The notes below the pieces were generated by a model. It did not search any database and was not told the DNA's origin. It worked only from the letters and a program-made list of their open reading frames with translations. From Euphorbia lathyris (taxonomy: Eukaryota; Streptophyta; Magnoliopsida; Malpighiales; Euphorbiaceae): a stretch of DNA of 64,000 bases. Positions within the stretch are counted from its first letter, which is position 1; each line of letters opens with the position of its first letter. The translations under genes and the position numbers were made by a program. The DNA lies in NCBI RefSeq assembly GCF_963576675.1, contig NC_088911.1:78521256-78585255 (forward strand), in the 5' to 3' direction. This document shows, piece after piece, positions 43,391 through 55,857 of this stretch.

Positions 43391-44292
43391 TTAATTTTCC
43401 ATCCATGGATGCCCTGTAAAACGTACAAATATATATATATATTTAATTCATGATAATCTAATTAAAAACAAGAATAAATCAATTAAGCTAAGTGAGTGAT
43501 GTGCTTACTTAATACTTGCTCAGCGGAAAACCTCTTGGAAACGTCTTTGCACACCATCCTCCTTAATAGATCTTTAACGCCCGAAGATACCCCGTGAAAA
43601 GCTCCTAACGGAAACCTCAAATTCCCTCTCGAAACTGCATCAAATATCTCAACGGCGCTTTCCCCATAAAACGGCGGAAATCCAGCTAACATCACATAAA
43701 GTACCACTCCAGCACTCCACACATCTACCTTCATCCCGTACCCTCTTCCCGTTAAAATCTCCGGTGCCACGTAGTACGGCGTCCCTACAACACCACTAAT
43801 CGTCTCTCCCTCCATAATCACCTCGCCCGACCCAAAATCGGCTAATTTAACGGAATTTCTCGAGTCCAGCAAGATATTGTCCGGCTTTATGTCGCGGTGG
43901 ACGACGCCGTAGTTGTGGCAGTGCGAAACCGCCTTCATTAGCTGAATAAAGAGGACTCTGGCCTCGGTTTCAGAGAGCACGCCATTAGAGATGATTAAGT
44001 CGTGAAGATCCTGACCGGAACACAATTCCACAACCATATGAAGGTAGGAATCATCCTCGTAGGCATTGTAGAGGTGGATAATGTGAGGATGAGGGGAGAG
44101 AAGTTGGAGGATCTTAGGCTCTGTGAGAAGACATTGCGCGTCAATGGAGTCACCGGAGGTAAGGGTTTTATCGATGGACTTAACGGCAAAGGAATCACCG
44201 GTGGAGAAAGAATTGCAGAGAAAGACGACGCCGAATCTGCCCCGGCCGATCTCCTGGTTGATTAGGTAGTCTCTATTAAGCGCTTGGGTCAT
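43391..44292 (-). CDS. PPCK: Phosphoenolpyruvate carboxylase kinase, two exons (268 aa)
   Basis: A Ser/Thr kinase that phosphorylates an N-terminal Ser of PEP carboxylase, lowering its inhibition by malate. It acts in the cytosol. Exon 1 is 44292-43509, the intron 43508-43414 (GT/AG, 95 bp) and exon 2 43413-43391. Splicing replaces the read-through end with VLRHPWMEN, the expected kinase end. The protein is only a kinase domain, typical of PPCK (about 270-285 aa), with no calcium-binding or autoinhibitory tail. Motifs: glycine loop GRGRFG 16-21, Lys38, Glu58, HRDIKPDN 132-139, DFG 152-154, GTPYYVAPE 170-178, and FPPFYG 205-210. DFGSGE replaces the commoner DFGSAEW, a slight oddity. PPCK genes are controlled mainly by transcription and turnover. 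A TATA box lies about 50 bp upstream. All residues needed for activity are present. The closest alternative is another CDPK-related kinase. Confidence 0.93.
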
Positions 44293-44336
44293 TACTCTTT
44301 TTCTGTGTTGATGTGTTTGGTTTGGGTTACCGAATA

Positions 44337-44346
44337 TGATATAAAG
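44337..44346 (-). promoter_or_regulatory. TATA box of the PPCK gene
   Basis: On the minus strand TTTATATCAT lies about 45-55 bp before the ATG at 44292, followed by a short A/C-rich leader. It is the only good TATA in this position. Confidence 0.6.
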
Positions 44347-44499
44347 GCGCTGTTCTGTTTAGGATAATAATGGGTTTCTAATACAGTACTAATAGGAGAA
44401 TGGAAATTGCTGAATGGCGAAGGAATGTTTATTGGAATATTCCGAAGTTGATATTCACCGAATAGAGATCTAACGGCTGCAAACATCCGTTAGAGGTCG

Positions 44500-47097
44500 G
44501 TTATTTTGGAAATTACCAATGTCTCCCTGCTGAAACGCACTGGGGTTGGGGTTCCGTACTCAAATCCGTACGGAGTTGGAATCCCTATTATGGTGGATGT
44601 CAATTCCATCCTCACCGCCCATCTTTACACAACGGGATAAAGCAAAAACTTGTTCCATGTTTGGTAGAATATTAAGAGTGGGAAGGTACACACGGATTAT
44701 GTTTAATTATTTATTATTTATTCTTAATACATCAGTTGTATATATATAAAAAAAAGTTTGATGATTCAAAAAAAAAAAAAAAAAAAGTTTGACCTCTACT
44801 GATCTTACATGTTCAACAAAAAAAAATGACTAAATCTGTAAACTTACATAGTGTGTTTTATTAGTTTCTAAATTTATTTAAGGTGTTATGATTAACTTTC
44901 TAAATTTAGTAAAAAAAATATCATAAACATAAATAAAACAGAAAATTAATTTGTTTTAAAGATTTAAAATCACGAATTAAACTTTTATTTTGTAAGTTTT
45001 GAATTTTTCAACAGATTTAAAAAAATTGAAATGTATATCACTTTAGGCAAGTTCATGAATCAAATCGAACACTATAAACGAGTTCAGAAGGTCAATGCGC
45101 CACTTTAAATAAATCCAAGTGACTAATGAATTATTTTAAGCAAGTTTTTTGGGGGCAACGAGACACTATGCATATAAATATTTTATTTTAAGTAAATTTA
45201 TTATAAATTTAAAATTGACTCATTTAAGAGGCTTTTTTATATTTTTAAATCCACTAGAACACATCTTAACATTTTCATTATTAATTTTCCCGAAGTACTC
45301 TTACTATATATATTATCATTTAACATCATTTGTACTTCACTTCTCATCCTTCATGCAATCCAATTTCAATTTCATACATTAGTCCAAGATCCAAATTCTT
45401 CATGTAAATGTTTCGTTGATTTTACATATATAAATTCCTTTATATAGTTTAGTTCTCTGTATTTTTAGTTAGTTTGCACTTTAGGAGATTGAAATTTGGA
45501 GGGTATATACCAACCCGATGGGTTCACAGTTTGTGATTTTGCTTCGCAGAATCGTAAACTGCGAAACACAAGCCTCCGTAGTGCGAAGATTTTGGGTTTA
45601 TGGGAATAAGGTTTGCAGTTAAGTTAACTGTGAAGAAAATTGACTTCGCAGTTAAATTAACTGTGAAGTACTGCAAATCTAATTTTTTTTTCACATTTTT
45701 TGCTCTATTCCGCAATTGTTTGAATTGAGAAAATGATACGATACTTTTGACTCTTTTTCTTAAATTTGCTTTGTCAATTCTTGTTTTCCAATAGTAGCAG
45801 TATGTCAATTGACTATGTTTTGTGTGTGATCATGTGGAACATCCAATGGAAAACAAAGGGAAACGTCATGACATACGTGGGTGGTGAATCGAAGTTTTTT
45901 CGGCTTTCAATAAAAATCAACTTTGAGATTTTATAAGAGAGAACCTACACTTCTGCACGTGTTTATCAACCTCATTTGACCTACGTATGGGTAATGAAAC
46001 AACTTATGGTCCAAAGAAAGTTCTTAGCTTAATAGTACCTATTATTGATTATAGTGATGTTCAGTGCTTCATAGATATTGTCGAATGAATCCAAGTGATG
46101 TGACTCACTATATGTTACTTTTTTTAACCGCAAACAATAGAATCAAAGAAGTCTGAAAAGTAAGTAAGATACGGTTTGCCTAAATTACGCCCAGTTGTCT
46201 TCCGATAAAGCTAAGGACAATGATTCTCTATAAATGCACTAAGGTACATACACATATTCTATGTAATTACTCTCAATTGCTTAATATTTTATCATATATA
46301 TTACTAACTTAAGCATCAGAATGGGGTTGTTAGTTGATGAACTCGTCCTGACCAGCTTTCTTTCTTATTTCAAATATTGGAAAAATCCATTCAATCATAC
46401 TTGGTAGAATCTAAAATTTCATAAATAAATATTAAAATACACCATATTTTCTCCTTCCATGCTTGGAATTCGGAAGGATTAATTTTGTGAGACAAACTTT
46501 TATATGTGATTTGCTCTTTTTCATTAAAACCATCAACTTTTCCCCTGTTAATCTTCTCCCTCAACTCCTCAAGACAAGAAACTAGAGATAATTAGTGTAA
46601 TATTATAATCATTATATATGAAGATTGGTAAGTATAGTAGAGTAGGTGTCATTATGCATGATGCATTTGGGAGAAGATGATTCTTATTAAAATGAAAAAA
46701 CAAAGGTCTCTTATTAATGTGTGCGATTACTATAAATCAATTAAAAGATTAAGAATATAATCACAAAAAGAAAATCATACCCCAGATATGTTTTTTTATT
46801 TTATTTGTATGCGAAGTGTTAGAATCCGAATTGTCGGATTTGATGTAAAATTGATATAAATAAGAAATGCGATAAGATAGGATGGTTTGGTTTTCATGAC
46901 TTTTGGATGAAGCAAAGAGCTATTTTATATTGGTTGGATATAAGATATGCTACGGATGGAATACGGACAATTTTGAGGTACACACACGAATCCATCATAT
47001 TGCTTTTTTTTTTTTTTTTTTAAATATCTATTCTCTTCTCTTGGTTCCCCTCTTTCTTTCTTTCTTTTCAAACTTGTATATTAGTTTTTCTCCTCCA
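44500..47097. other. AT-rich intergenic sequence upstream of PPCK
   Basis: No gene is recognised. A small duplicated palindromic motif, GCAGTTAA(G/A)TTAACTGTGAAG, appears twice at 45615-45670 within a segment containing several TTCGCAG/CTGCGAA words (45540-45670). Poly-T and poly-A runs are frequent. Confidence 0.6.
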
Positions 47098-47099
47098 GA

Positions 47100-47159
<60 letters not shown>
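47098..47159. repeat. (AAT)n microsatellite
   Basis: About 20 uninterrupted AAT triplets, followed shortly by (AT)n at 47179-47196. Confidence 0.98.
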
Positions 47160-47160
<1 letters not shown>

Positions 47161-47484
47161 TGAACTTATATAACCAAATATATATATATATATATGATAT
47201 TTTATGTGAATATGTTCATTAACCAGTGTCTTCTTTTTTTTATAGAATCAACTTTTTCATTTTTTTTCATATCTTATAATATCCAATTAACGTACAGAAT
47301 ATGTTCTAATTGTCTATGGACTATAATAATTTATCACATGTGTCACGGTACAATTCTTTCAGCAATTGAACCACATGTAGCAATAGTAATTATGTATGTA
47401 TTACTACCTAACGTCAATTCGAACCTTGCTAACCTGGTAGGTAAAGCAATATCACAATGCATAGCGGAATATTTAAACGAATAG

Positions 47485-48203
47485 AACAAAGTATAGCAAC
47501 AAAAATAAACAAGCGAGGAAGAAATTTTGCTCTTACTAATATAAAGAATTCTTTACAACTCTAGCAATTCTAAATACAATATTTGTACGTTCTATTCAGT
47601 CTTCTAGCCCTCCTATTTATACTAATCGTAGGCCTAAATGTATGGTCATGATGGAATCGATCTAATGGTTGAGAATAAAGGTACATGTGGCTACATCTCC
47701 TTCACAACGAGGTCAACTCTCAAGTCTTCTACCCAATAATCTCATGTGGCATTATTCCCAAGTCCTCTCTCAAGGTCAGTGGTCGAATGTTGTAGCCTTT
47801 ATGGGATATAGACTGATTATGCACCTTCTAGGAAGCTTCTGGGCAGTGCTGCCCATGCATAGGTCATTGTCCATGCTGACAGATTCCTACGGACCAGTAC
47901 ATTTGGCCTCTTGTCAACTCTCTCAACCTGTAGACATTTTCATATGTCATAAGAGATTGGTAAACTCAAAAGGTTCCTATGAATCACCCAAACCATTGGT
48001 TCGCTACTAGAATGGTCTAGGTGCACTTGGTGGCCTAGTAGTGAATGGAACATATCAATGTATGTTGCCCCCAGCCTCCAAGTCAGTGTAAGGAACACTA
48101 TATGGGTGATGCACTCTCTACCGATAGTGCCCATGTGGGCTGACTAGGCCCTGCCACCTTCCTAAATTTTCCCGACGTTAGAGTTTTAGGCCCGTCCATG
48201 ACA
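47485..48203 (-). repeat. 3' LTR of a minus-strand chromovirus (far edge uncertain)
   Basis: On the minus strand it starts TGTCATGGACGGGCC at 48203, directly after the purine tract AAAATGGGGGAGGA (48204-48217). A TATA-like AGTATAAATAGGAGG lies near 47615-47630. The CA end was not fixed. No matching 5' LTR is in the window. Confidence 0.65.
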
Positions 48204-49786
48204 TCCTCCCCCATTTTAACAAGTAATGACCCTGTTGCTTCTTGATGGTAATTGTCAATTTTACCCTTGATGTCCTATAAGCTCAACTCGTGCTCCCGAC
48301 TTGCCTCACCATCTGAAAGTCCCTTCCATTTTACGAAATACTCCACACAACTATGGTGGAAACCCCTAGCATTGATTTTTTGGTGGCCCAATATTTCATC
48401 GACCTCATGGTCGTGCTGAGTCAAAATGGCTCTTGGCTATCATTGTGACTCATTTCCGCTCGGGTCCTCCTAATCTTTATAATAAGGCTTCAAATAGCTT
48501 ACATGGAACAGTGCATGTAGTTCCAAATAGGATGGCAATTGAATTCGCTAGGCCAACTTGCCTACCCGTCTTTCCATCGGAAATGGCCCCTCGTAGCGCC
48601 GCACTAACCCCTTATGTAGCTTAGTAATTTATCGTCTTTTACAGAGAAGTAACTTCACCATCACCATGTCCCCTTCCTTAAATTCATGATCCGTCTCTTA
48701 GCATCGCCTCACTTCTTCATCTTCTGTGCTACCTTAGCTAAAGAAGATCATGCTAATTCATGACTCTCATGCCAGCTCTTGGAAAATTTAAACGCTGTTG
48801 GATTTAGGTTCTTATAGCCAACTAGAACATATTCTAGGGTGGTTGTTGCCTCATGGTAATCTCGAACGGACTAGCCACCAAAGATTCACTCTTCTGCAGA
48901 TTATAGCAAAATTGGGCAATATCGAGCAACTTGGCCCAATATTTCTGATTAGCACTCACGTAGTGCCTCAAGTACAATTCTAATAATGCATTGATCTGCT
49001 ACATCTGCCCATCGGTCTGCGGGTGAAAACTTGTTGAGAAATTCAATTCTGATCCCAACAATTTGAACATCTCTATCCAAAAATGACATGTGAATCGCTT
49101 GTCTCGATTACTCATAATCATTCTTGAAATGCCCTAGTACTTCACTACGTGCCTAAAGGATCACCTTGCTACATCTTTAGTGTTGAACTTTGCCGTTAAT
49201 GAATGAAAATCCCATACTTGTTGAACCGGTCCACTATAACCACGATGTTACTAAATGCCTCTAACTTCTACAAGCAAGTGATAAATTCCATCCAAGATTG
49301 GCAATGGTTGTAATAGTCCAGCATGCTTGTTCTATTCAATCTTGTCTTGCTGGCATACAAGACATGTTTTCACGTACAACTCGATATCCTCTCGTATTTG
49401 AGGCCAGTAGAATCGAGTTCAATAAGGGCCACAGTGCGATGAACATTGGATGCCCTCCCCACTTGGAGTTGTGACACTCCAGTATTCCTCAGGCCCTACT
49501 ATCTTGGAACATAAACCTTGTTGCCCTTGGTTAGAAGTAGCTCTTTTTCGAGCTAGAATCGGCGAGTCTTGCGACTCTCGTCCAATTCTTTAAACATTTG
49601 GCATGCAGATCATGTTCTAAGCCCTCTCAAATAGTGGACATCCATAAAATCTCTGGTTGGGTGAGCGGTGCAAGCTCTCCATTTCTGCTTAGTGCATTGG
49701 CCACTAGATTAGTGTTGCCCGATTTGTGCTCCATGGTGAAATCGAACTCGGCAAAAAATGCTTACCATCTGACCTGCTTTGCGGTG

Positions 49787-50252
49787 TGATAATAACCCAA
49801 ATTATTCTAGAATGAGGAATAAAGGAAAATTAATAGAAATAATGGCAAACCATTATTCCTTATAAAAGTGAGATTTATGCATAATTAATATGGAATTAAT
49901 AATAATTAATGCAAGATTAATGCAGGGGTCACTAAACCGTTATCAAGGAGAAACCTCCGACATTGATGATACTAACAACTCCATTAATACTGAAACCATC
50001 GAGTATAACTAAAGTAACATCAAAACCCACATTCAAGGATAATAAAGGGGATTAATGTGATTGTTACAGAATTGCATATAAATATCCCAGCTTCCTGGGA
50101 TCAAAGGTACACCCATTATTCTAACCCTACTTTGTGATTACAGATTATTCTCTCAAGAATATTACTGACTTAGGCATCAGAGTGTCCCTGACCGATCCCA
50201 ACGGCGCCTCACAGGGAAGTGCTCTGATCAAGGGTTTTTTCACAAGTTATCA
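49787..50252 (+). repeat. Solo LTR (Tat-like) inside the chromovirus RNase H
   Basis: Starts TGATAATAAC and ends AAGTTATCA, with inverted ends. Flanks CGGTG (49782-49786) and GGGTG (50253-50257) are a 5-bp target duplication with one mismatch. The host reading frame continues across it (SYF.. and ..KNLTP to AKQVRW). It contains CTTAGGCATCAGAGTG near the 3' end. With no internal region, it arose by LTR-LTR recombination. Confidence 0.8.
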
Positions 50253-50654
50253 GGGTGAGATTTTTCTAATTTAGGAAATAGCTCGTTGCCACATTGTCAG
50301 ACTTCGCCTCAAAGTTGGAGCCCAATAGATAATGCCTCAATAGGCATAAAAAGTGTAGTATTATCGTCATATCCTTCTCATGGTCGGTGTATCAGCGCTC
50401 CGATTCATTTAATTTTCTGCTTTCGAAGGAAATGGGTCACCTTCTTTCATGATACTCTCCCAATGGCATAATCAGAAGCATTTTTATGAATCTTATAAGA
50501 CTTTCAGTGATCAGGCAGCACCAAGACATGCTCTTCCGTCATGGCCTGCTTGAGTTTATCGAAAGTAGATTGGCACTTGTCATCTTGTTTCCATGTACAT
50601 TCCTTCAACAGATCAGTCAAAGGGACTGCTACGGCTGAGTAGCCATATATGAAT

Positions 50655-51990
50655 TGTTGAAACACCTTTCCACATGATTTTGATTTGACAAAATTATTTA
50701 AGTAAAATTAAATATATTCTAAACACACTAAGTTTAAATGCTTTGATTTATTACACTAATGTGTTTGTTCAATGTTGAGTTAAATTGTTTATAAGACATA
50801 AAGACTAAATGGCTTAAAGCCCAATACGGAAGTCAAAGCCCAAGTCAAACAGATCAAGACCACTCGGCCCGCGTGTGCAAAACGCTGTCGTTATGAACAA
50901 AACGCAACTCAGCGAGAGAAGGATCTAGAAGACCTTCGTTGAACAACTTCAGAATGAAGCTGCTGAGTTGAATCGACAAAGAGTAGAAGACAGCAGCTGA
51001 GCAAGAACAACTTCCAGACAAAGTGTTTCCACTTTGGGTAAAGTTCAGAAGACACAGGACGTTGTCTAGTTGACCTTGCCATAAATGGGGAGACATTCTG
51101 CCGAACTGACTAAAAGCTGACCGAGGACAGAAGATACTCAAATCTGATTGGCCGAGAGCTCTGAACAAGACTGAGTGACAACGACAGGAAGCCGTTTCCC
51201 TCCAACGGTTATTTCGAAATTCGAAATGACTAATGCCTCAGACGTCTCTATAAATAGAGCCCTTCAGTTGCTTCATTTCAACACAGAACTTGATCAAGCC
51301 ATTACGCTGACCAAAATTCTACTCAAAGTTCTGTGAGAAAAAGCAAAGCAAATACTTACACCAAATTATATATCTTTCGTGTAAAAGTCTAGAGTGATTA
51401 TTCAATCATCTAAGGTGTCTTAGCAATTGTTGTTTAGGACAAATCTTTATCATTTCTAGAGATTAGAAAGGAGAGGCTGAGTACTCGGTTATAGTACTCA
51501 GCGAGAGATTAGGAGTGAGTAGAGGTATAGAGGAAGGTACTCTTGTTATACTCAGCTTCTAAGTTGTAAAAGGTTTGATGCTCTACCGTTAAAGAGCTCA
51601 GTAGAGAATTCGAAAGCTCAGAACGTGTTCCGGGGACAGGACGTAGGCTTAGAGGCCGAACCTGGATAAATCTGCTGAGTAACATCTTTCTAACCTTAAA
51701 CTCCTTAATATATATATTGCTTGCTTAAACAAAACTGACCAAGTAAAGAGGTCACGCTGAGTTGTGTTGCATTGAGTATTTGAGTTCAGGAATAGACTCA
51801 AATGCTATCTCCTGACTCAAAGAAAGAAGCTGACTTAGTCACCAGTTGACTAAGCCAGTGTCTTAATTTACTCAGCGCGCTGTGTTATCCTTTTTTAAAT
51901 AAAAAAAAGTCAGCCTTAACGTATTAAAATTTTAAGTAGTTCCTATCCCCCCCCCTTGGAACTAACTTGTTACGTTATAAGGGACCAACA
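50655..51990 (+). repeat. SIRE/Maximus-like copia solo LTR (1336 bp)
   Basis: Starts TGTTGAAACACC and ends GGGACCAACA, flanked by exact 5-bp repeats TGAAT (50650-50654 and 51991-51995). A TATA box CTATAAATAGAG is at about 51250, and GACAGGACGTAGGC, a motif seen in SIRE-type LTRs, at about 51637. The chromovirus frame continues across it (GLANYY..RFIYGYS). Confidence 0.9.
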
Positions 51991-52062
51991 TGAATCTCTA
52001 ATAATAATTGGCCAGGCCTAAGAAAGATCGAACCTCTGTGACTTTCTTCAATGGCTTCCAAT

Positions 52063-53560
52063 ATATAGGTCACCAAAATTGACGTGGATGCTCTTATCAG
52101 TTTCAACATTGGGACTTTCCTAATGGGTTTCCAATTGCACAAAGTTACCATTATAGTGGTACCGGAGCCCTGATGGCTCATATGAATGTTTATGCCACCA
52201 CCATGCTCAAGGCGGGCCTAACAAAGAAGCAAATCACCAACTTCTTTGCCACATCCCTATCCGGAGAGGTCACCATATGGTACTACTCACTAACCCTAGA
52301 GGAGTAGCAGAACTAGGAAGCACTCTTAGATGCGTTCATTCGATATTATGACTTTAACATCATAATCAAGGCAAGCTTGAGCGATCTGGAGATGATCCAT
52401 CAAAACCATAATGAGGCATTTGCTAAATATTACAAGAGGTTGTTAGCTCAGATGAATCTAATAAAAAAAGCCTATTGAGGCAGATCTGATTGTCAAGTTG
52501 GTGGAAGGATCTCTTTCTGCTACCGAGAAGCTATGAAGTACTCCATCTGTTCCATAATATATGTCTTTTAAGGTTAAGGCACAAGAATTAAGAAATGCAA
52601 TTAATTTTAACTAAAAGACTTTGTTGCCTTTGTATTTATTGCATCCATTAACTAACTTTTATCTATTCTCAAAGTAAAAAAGGCAACTTAAATATAGGTA
52701 TATTTGGTAAACGTCAATTAATGTGCATTGATTGAATCAAAACATCATGTATTATGGAATAAAAAATTCTCCAGAACGACATCTATTGTGGAACGGAGGG
52801 AGTATCAAATTTTCTCTTTGTACGACCATACTTTCCATATGGTCGTGCAAGTGGAAAATATGAAGCGGTAAAAGTTCTTCCTACTCTATACCGGAGAAAT
52901 GCCTGATAAAATTACATCAATTACAGTACCCCACTGCAGTAATCAACAGTCCTAGTGGGAAAGCAGCTTTACTAACATCAGCGCTAGTAAAAATGGTGAA
53001 AGTGGTTACAGTAGCTCTAGTAGTAAATAGCTATGTTCAACCCAAAAAATCAAAGATCTCCCATTGTCCTCTGTCACTAACAACCTAAAGCTGAAAAAGG
53101 TAGGAGCCATGCAATAACTCAAGCCAATTGGCCCCCTATCAGCTGATGTGGATAAGAGGAACTACTTTTGTTACCAAGTGGCTTCAGGGCACACACCAAC
53201 GAATGCGCCAAATTGAAGAAGGACATACATAAATTGATCAACAAAGGGAAAGTGGTGGACCCTTCTAAACCAAGCACTAAAACTAACCCGCTCACTCAGT
53301 TCACAGGACAGTTTAACATGATGTCATTCGGGTTTTTCGAAAGCTTCGTAAATGTGACAGGTGCACCACATAAATTCTAATGCCAAGAATATGAAGGCTC
53401 GCAATGAGATTTGTATAGGAAATTTAGAAGCCTCTAAAGCAAATCTACCTGAGGTTATTAAAGAATTTGAAGGGTTCAAAAGTGGCAAGTACTTTCTATC
53501 GTCTCTCATTCATGAGGACATCAAGAAACCCAATCGTGAGCTCGAGGAAGAAATGAACTG
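52063..53560 (+). pseudogene. Ty3/gypsy gag remnant with zinc knuckle
   Basis: On the plus strand at 52160-52310: ALMAHMNVYATTMLKAG, ITNFFATSLSGEVTIWYYSL, the gag core signature, with stops. At 52330-52500: DAFIRYYDFNIIIKAS and LSDLEMIHQ. At 53160-53260: a knuckle-like HTNECAKLKKDIHKLINKGK. 53361-53561 continues with an acidic segment. A Stowaway MITE (52539-52804) sits inside. It is strongly decayed. Confidence 0.75.
52539..52804. mobile_element. Stowaway-type MITE, copy 2
   Basis: TA-flanked, with ends CTCCATCTGTTCCATAATAT and CTATTGTGGAACGGAGGGAG. Its interior aligns throughout with 24865-25123 (shared GAAATGCAATTAATTTTAA and ATTAATGTGCAT). Confidence 0.88.
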
Positions 53561-53561
53561 A

Positions 53562-54577
53562 TTAGATTAATTAAGAAACAGGGTATACGACCTCGTGGTG
53601 GAATTTTTGCAATCAGGGAAGTTTAAGCAATACATCAACTGTCGGATTTGTGTCGTAGTAGCATAGAGATCAGCTTACTTTGAAAATTGAATGCATTAGA
53701 ATGAGTATGAGAAATTTCCATCCCATATATTCAATCAATACATCAAATGTCGGATCTGTGTCCATGGTTTGTGCACAACAAAGTTCAAAGGACCGGGCAC
53801 ATCTAGATCCATATTACGAACTACTATGTGGTTCTAAAAATGGTAAAAATACATACCGAAGAGGTTGCAGAGTGGTTCCATATGATTCATTAGGTGGCCC
53901 GATCTTAGCAGGGCATAAGAATCTCCCGTATATGATCCGTAGAAGTTCTTCCTTCACCAAAACTACTTTTATATTGAGGAGCCTCTCTCCACTTCTAGTC
54001 ACCTCCTTATTTCATTTTTTATTGATAATTTTTTATTGAGTAGTCTCTCTTCTCCTACTATTGGTAAATATAACAATGCATACTAATTTTAATGATAAAA
54101 AAATAAATTAGGAGTAGGTACGATGAGTATTGTTAGAGATGACATGAAGTAGTCACTTCTCAAAGCACTAAGAATCAATTGTTTATATTATTTTTAGAGA
54201 GTAAATTAAAAGTCTTGTGAAGATGATCTTATCCATCTATATCAGGAGTTTCAACAACCGAATTTATGAAAAATTAAATCATAATAAATTAGAAAGTTGA
54301 AATTTCCACTCTTTCTTAAAGGAAAGATGAAAATATAATGAATTTGAGGGAGTTAAAACATGTGAGAGAATGAATTGAAATAAATAAATTGAAAGTCGAT
54401 ATACATTTGCCACATGATCATGTTATGCTTATGTAGCACTTTCCTACAAACTTATAGTTTTAAGCTATAATAGATTGTTTATTCCAGAAGTCAAGGATTC
54501 GAATCTTGACAATCTCATTAATTGATAAAATTAAATTTACACGTTCATATTGATATTTGCGTAAGGAGATGTATCGA
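53562..54577. other. Intergenic sequence, no gene recognised
   Basis: Mostly AT-rich. A short sequence around CAATACATCAA(C/A)TGTCGGAT occurs twice (about 53630 and 53736). ORFs here are not supported by any motif. Confidence 0.5.
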
Positions 54578-54578
54578 G

Positions 54579-54619
<41 letters not shown>
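54578..54619. repeat. (AAT)n microsatellite
   Basis: About 13 AAT/ATA triplets without interruption. Confidence 0.95.
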
Positions 54620-54620
<1 letters not shown>

Positions 54621-54795
54621 GTTATTTTTATTGAAGTCTTAGTGTTGAACGAGTTTTTAATAGTGTTTTAAGTTATAATATTATTAGCACCTAGATTAAT
54701 GAAAATATGGTGTTAGAGTTATATGAGAAGCCCAAGCACACATTTTTTCCATCTCACTCCACTCATGTGATTAGTAATTTAATTATGTGGACAAC

Positions 54796-55849
54796 CAGGG
54801 ACGGAGCCAAGGGGGGCGGGGAGGGTCAGCCGACCCTCCGGCCGCCAAGAAACTCCTGAGAAAGGTGGTTCTAGTGGGGCACCGCCCCTGCGCTGCCATG
54901 GTTGGGAGCCCCCTCCAGCCATGGCAGTCTTCTTTGATGAAGAAGAAGATGGGGTGCCTCTGTCTGTTTTACTTTCTTTTTATTAAACACCCTAGTTTTA
55001 CTTTAACCCAAATTTCATCGTTTTACTAAATGAATTAAATAAATAAAAAGTAAAAGCGTATGATGGGCAATTAAAGGGTATGATGGGCAATTAAAGAAAT
55101 TAATTCTTCTTTGTTTTGGAAATCAAGCTGACTGTTGGTATACCTTTTCTATTTAATCAGTTAAATTCATCATAATGATCAATTTAGAGCAGCAGTACTT
55201 AATTTCTTGAAAATAAAAACTTTTCGATAAGTGGTACTAACTATCTATATATATTTCCTTTTTTTTCAAAGAAATATATATTTCCAATTTACTTCTTTAT
55301 TTTCTCTACTTTCATTTTAATCCTTTTTTTTTTAATTTTCAGCTGAATTTATTGATTTTTTTTTAATTTTCAGTTCAATTAATTGATTTTTATGGATTAA
55401 TTGGTATAGTTTTTATTGAGAAAATATTAAAAGTTCAACCGAATGTAAAGAAACTTTATCTTCTTTTGCTAGCTTCGAATGCGAATTATATTATGCAAAA
55501 TTCACATGGAGATTCAATATTTACCCTTACTATAGCTTTCAATATTTATAGTAATTTCTTGATATCAATTAGTATTAATTTTAGTGTAATTAAGTATATA
55601 ATCAGGTGGTACAAAATGAATTGTTTAAATTTTTTGTGGAGAAATACGGTGAAAGTGTTCAAATCAGAAAATTAATTGTCTTAACATTATACATAAGTAC
55701 TGTTTACTAGCATTTTACATTTTATAGTGCTTATTTTAATTTTCTAAACAGTAGTTTTAAAAAAAAAATTCTAAATATATTTAATAAGTATTTAAAAAAT
55801 TTATACTCAATCGAGCCCCTCTGAAGTTTCGGTCCTGGCTCCGCCATTG
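54796..55849. mobile_element. hAT-like non-autonomous DNA transposon
   Basis: Terminal inverted repeats CAGGGACGGAGCCA (left) and CAATGGCGGAGCCA (right, reverse complement). Exact 8-bp target duplications TGGACAAC lie at 54788-54795 and 55850-55857, the length typical of hAT. The 1054-bp interior has GC-rich ends and an AT-rich middle and encodes no transposase. Confidence 0.85.
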
Positions 55850-55857
55850 TGGACAAC

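Larger units (their letters stand above)
48204..52062 (-). pseudogene. Chromovirus pol: RT end, RNase H, integrase and chromodomain, heavily decayed
   Basis: Read right to left: the end of RT (EVRSFLGLANYY at about 52000-52050), RNase H (VAVPLTDLLKECTWKQ, FDKLKQAMTEEHVL, SDNVATSYF at 50290-50650), FDFTMEHKSGNTNLVANALSR at about 49680-49760, integrase zinc region (RFYWPQIREDIELYV, CLVCQQ) at about 49320-49400, integrase core (FHPQTDGQM), RRYEGPFPMERRVGKLA at about 48520-48600, and a chromodomain (VDEILGHQKINARG, YFVKWKGLSDGEASRE) at 48230-48430. Stops and frameshifts are many. Two solo LTRs (49787-50252, 50655-51990) interrupt it. The 5' part of RT, protease, gag and 5' LTR are missing. Confidence 0.9.
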
